64,000 bases of DNA. Source: Corticium candelabrum. Taxonomy: Eukaryota > Porifera > Homoscleromorpha > Homosclerophorida > Plakinidae. This document shows, piece after piece, positions 60,838-64,000 of the stretch. Numbering within the stretch: the first letter of the stretch is position 1; the number at the start of each line of letters is the position of its first letter. The stretch spans positions 4,945,920-5,009,919 of the forward strand of contig NC_085102.1 in NCBI RefSeq assembly GCF_963422355.1, in the 5' to 3' direction. The notes below the pieces were generated by a model. The model ran no database searches, was not told the origin of the DNA, and worked only from the letters and a program-made list of their open reading frames with translations. A program made the translations under genes and the position numbers.

Positions 60838-62302
60838 GTGGCGTACACGGCTCTCTAATTTAGGTGGTTCCCAACAGGACACGCTTTGACCACGCCCATC
60901 CAACACCGTTGAACCTGCCAATAGAATTCTTTTCCAAAAAAAAACATAAAGCCATATAGCATAATACTTTACAATAGCTTAAGAGTCCCGAACAGAACTG
61001 ATGATAACTAGTCTACACTGCCTGTGATTATCATATAACTATAATCATATAAGTCTATGCAACTGTATAGACTGTATATAAACACTCGCATTAGTCATAC
61101 TCATCATACGAGTTTTCATCACTGGCTTCAGACACGGTAGAGCTATTGGGTATGTCACCGACCCGTGCCGTAACTGTGATTGGACTAATAATACTCCGTG
61201 GGGAACTCATTAAGAAGTGTCAAATTACTTCGTCAATGTTCACTTCTCTCGTGTAGTGAACGTGCATCAAGACCAGATCATCCAGACGGGGTCGTATCAT
61301 TGTGGTGCGAAGGTACGTCTTGAGGCGTCTCAGAGAGCTAAAGCTTCTCTCACAAGAGCATGTCGTGACAGGTAAGACGACAATGACACTGAGCAACCGC
61401 TCAATGCATGGTGATAGGCTAGACTTTGCAAGTGCTACGGATGCCACCAGTGACGAAGGTAATTTTAAGCCCTTCTGTGAACTAGTCACGGCATTATCGC
61501 ACCAACGATTCAACTCTGCTGAAAAGGTTGCTAGAGATTGACCATCCGGCAAATCATCCTGGCATTGCTCCGCAAACGCCAAAGCTGCCAACTTGCTTTT
61601 TTCTGGGTGGGCTGCTATATTTTCAGAAGTAAGACTTAAGCTTTTTACGACAATCTATTGATGTTTTTCAAACTTAGCATCCAAGTGGCCACATAACTCA
61701 TCTAGCATGGGGATAGTCACTGCCTTCTTGAAGTAGTCTGATGGAGAGACAGCAACAGCATTGTCTCGATGTGTGTGTCTGGCACACACTCTAGGCATGG
61801 ATGGCTCAGTGTCGACCTTGAATAAACAACAAACATCAATTCTACGATTAGCTAACTTGATAGCAACTACAAAATTTCCTACCGTTGATGCCATTGCCAC
61901 TGCCTTATAACCCACCAGTTAGCATGTGTACAATCAACAGCCATGCCAGCCTTCTTGAGCTGGGCATTCACATCACTTACGGTTTCGTACGCACAAATGA
62001 TGTTCAGCGATGATTCCTGAAGAGCTGTTGTAAGGCTGTGAATGTAGCTCATAACTTCTGAAACGATCACGAACGTGGCTATAAACCCAAAATCTACAGC
62101 AGATTTCAGTAGAGAGCTAGCTGTTGATGCAGTGTCTGCGTTCCACTGCAATCTAGGAGCTTGGCTGATCTGTCCCAGTGTGTCAACGACAGCACTGTAC
62201 AAAGCCTGAAATTACGGCCTCGGACCTCAGGCAACACAGACACGCCCATCTTTTAGGGTGGTTCCCGGGCACGCTGGGAATCAGCCCCTGTACGCCCCTG
62301 CT
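60838..62302 (-). mobile_element. hAT transposon remnant with decayed transposase
   Basis: Ends CAGTGGCGTACACGG and, inverted, CAGGGGCGTACAGGGG; a short CTGTA repeat flanks both ends. Minus-strand frames encode hAT pieces: the C-terminal dimerisation region (61220-61591, TTCSCERSFSSLRRLKTYLR) and upstream blocks at 61655-61915 and 61879-62202. They resemble the ZMYM/'KRAB-less' hAT group common in invertebrates. Frames are broken and the N-terminal zinc finger is missing. Confidence 0.75.
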
Positions 62303-62756
62303 GTACTAGCCGACACAAGTGAGTCATGAATGGAGAGACACGTGACCAACGTGGATTATATCAACAGGCTATACAGACAGAATAGCAACTGCGGCAGCAA
62401 GAGCTGTGGAGGCACATGACCAACGTGGATATCGACAGCCTTTTATTCTGATAATGCCCGCACATGCTACATCAGCAACAGCAGGATTGCTTTCATGCCT
62501 CAAACGGTAACAGTTACGGTGAAAAGACATTTCTGCGTACACAATAACGTGAGAAAGGCTGAAGCACCTCTTAATTCATATGTCTAGAGACGTCAAAGAC
62601 ATAAGGGCAATAACATAATAATTAATTTGCGTAGGGCATCTTACGTATTTCGTAGGGGCTAATATGTGTTGTTTTTAATAAGTCGGCTAGGTAAAAATAC
62701 GCAACCCTAGCTGCACCTGTCTAATGTTACCCGGACAACGCCAGGTTGCGATGCTA
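62303..62756 (+). mobile_element. Possible Helitron 3' end
   Basis: The segment ends GATGCTAG followed by T, with a hairpin-capable ACCCGG...CCAGGT just before: the CTRR-plus-hairpin pattern of Helitrons. Right of 62756 the array resumes at TATCCAATAAAC. I could not find a matching 5' TC end, so the left limit is unknown. Confidence 0.4.
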
Positions 62757-62872
62757 GTATCCAATAAACAATCTCTATGTCTGTCTGTGTATCTATCCGT
62801 CTGTCTGTCTGTCGTCCGTCTGTCTGTCTATCTACCCATCTACCATCCCTCCTCTCATTCCACAAATCTCAC

Positions 62873-63135
62873 AGTTTGGCGCTCTGCTTCCTGGAAGGTG
62901 GTTCTTTAGCGACCATCTGCTCCAACCTCTGAATATCAGAGAACAACTCCTCTAATTTACCCTCAATTTCCTGCTCAAGTTGAGGCGAATACGAGTGCCC
63001 TAGAGATGATATGTGACTCTCAACTTCCATCAACAATCTGCAAACACAAACAAAAATCTGAGGTCGCAAGAATAAAACGAAATACGAAATTAGTTTTGTT
63101 GTTTGTTTGTTCGCTTTTTGATATAATGATTCCAT
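62873..63135 (-). pseudogene. GOSR2: Membrin 5' fragment, copy 6 (exons 1-2)
   Basis: Exon 2 62873..63037 and exon 1 63107..63135. The donor after exon 1, GT in all other copies, reads AC here, so normal splicing of exon 1 is lost. Exons 3-7 absent. Confidence 0.88.
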
Positions 63136-63274
63136 TGACGAAAGACAGAGGAAGACGGTCACAAAGGCTAGAACATCAACGAGCCACATTGGCAGTACGG
63201 GTTATAAAATTAGTAAACTGCCCGGATAATTATAATTCCCGGAATTCAGCTAACTTTGTTATGATTATTTATTA

Positions 63275-63853
63275 CTAGGATCCATGGCCCGTCCTTCGTA
63301 CGGGCAAGATACTGTAGTGTAAAGATAGGTCTGTGGACACGTCACGTGCAATCTTCGTTGCGAGGTCCCGGATATGCTGAATGAATTCGAATCTTGCTCT
63401 TCGCGCTTGTTTCGATAGAAATCGACACACTCCCCGTGTAGCGCTTGCTGCAGAAAACGTGTAGGTTGGATTCGGTGCAAATGCAATCAGAATTTGGAGA
63501 GAAACGCAAGCGCTAGAAGAGTAAGTTTCGTCGGCAAGAGATATTCGATTGCTCGAAGCTTTGCAAAGGACGACGATGCATACAGTCTACACAGGACTGG
63601 TGTGGGCGTGTGTTCGAATGAACTGGAATGTGTAGCGTTTGCGTCATCGAGAAATTTTACGCGGGGGTCGATCCCTCGAGAGGGGACCCGGTGCATAATT
63701 TTTTTAATTTTTTTACACAAGCCTTCCACTGTGCGTGCCGATTTCGGTTGCGAACGGACAAAAGACGTGGCGCCAAACGCGAACACACACACACACACAC
63801 CACACACACACGTACAACACACACACGTACAACACACACACACACACACGTAC

Positions 63854-63902
<49 letters not shown>

Positions 63903-63956
63903 ACAACACACACACACACACACACACACCAGACAATTTGAGCTTTATATATTAGA
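63275..63956 (-). mobile_element. Non-autonomous Helitron, 682 bp
   Basis: Read on the minus strand it starts TCTAATATATAAAG and ends CTAG, preceded by a hairpin with stem GCCCGT/ACGGGC (63287-63292 and 63300-63305). It sits between A and T with no target duplication. The empty site ATTTATTA/TGTTGTGAG is intact at about 16003-16021. The body holds an (AC)n tract with GTAC interruptions (63783-63930) and no helicase. Confidence 0.88.
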
Positions 63957-64000
63957 TGTTGTGAGCATGTTAACAGAAATGAGGATAAATGCAAAACAAA
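63957..64000. other. Start of the next spacer (array continues)
   Basis: Matches the membrin-collagen spacer (compare 16014-16060), so a sixth collagen gene may lie beyond the right edge. Confidence 0.6.

Noticed and set aside
61302-61541. Plus-strand open frame over the hAT remnant
   Set aside because: Antisense shadow of the transposase C-terminal region.

Overview
The window is animal nuclear DNA: it has a complete Wnt gene, short spliceosomal introns, and no operons or bacterial features. Gene content and intron size fit an early-branching marine invertebrate. A sponge is my best guess, but nothing here proves it. The non-genic DNA is full of (TG)n and (CTGT)n microsatellites and fragments of LINEs, SINEs, MITEs, hAT elements and Helitrons.

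Layout. 1-1914: a four-exon Wnt gene on the minus strand. 2620-5417: an intact seven-exon membrin (GOSR2) gene on the minus strand. From about 4.2 kb to the right edge runs a tandem array whose basic unit is: 5' exons of membrin (-), a complete type II transmembrane collagen with a C-terminal uromodulin-type D8C/D10C domain (-), then the 5' and middle exons of SAP30BP/HCNGP (+), then retroelement debris. There are five collagen genes (6.05-7.24, 16.5-17.8, 23.2-26.8, 38.7-40.0 and 48.2-49.4 kb), six membrin 5' ends (only the first joined to the rest of its gene) and five partial SAP30BP copies. Two decayed pieces of a third gene, DIP2 (28.5-32.95 and 49.87-56.8 kb, +), have been drawn into the array. 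Units at about 14.6-36.7 kb and 36.8-60 kb look like two copies of one higher-order block, because they share a 1.7 kb MITE cluster and the same DIP2/SAP30BP junction.

Main point. The collagen-D8C genes are the only array members kept open. Their D8C domains are nearly identical except at a few codons: a three-residue block after the NCC motif, the two residues inside the last C..AYC motif, and single residues in CGTxAS and SxNQHGF. At these codons almost every copy differs while the flanks stay the same. This looks like diversifying selection on a binding surface and makes the array a candidate multigene recognition system (microbe capture or allorecognition); that function is inference.

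A second notable feature is in collagen copy 3. A 2.3 kb long-TIR transposon sits in the coding sequence so that its 6-bp target duplication supplies CAG|GT at one end and AG|G at the other. Splicing exactly there would restore the uninterrupted reading frame, which makes it a candidate newborn intron.

The right end holds a hAT remnant (60.8-62.3 kb), a possible Helitron terminus (62.76 kb) and a clean 682-bp Helitron (63.28-63.96 kb) whose empty site is preserved in sister units.
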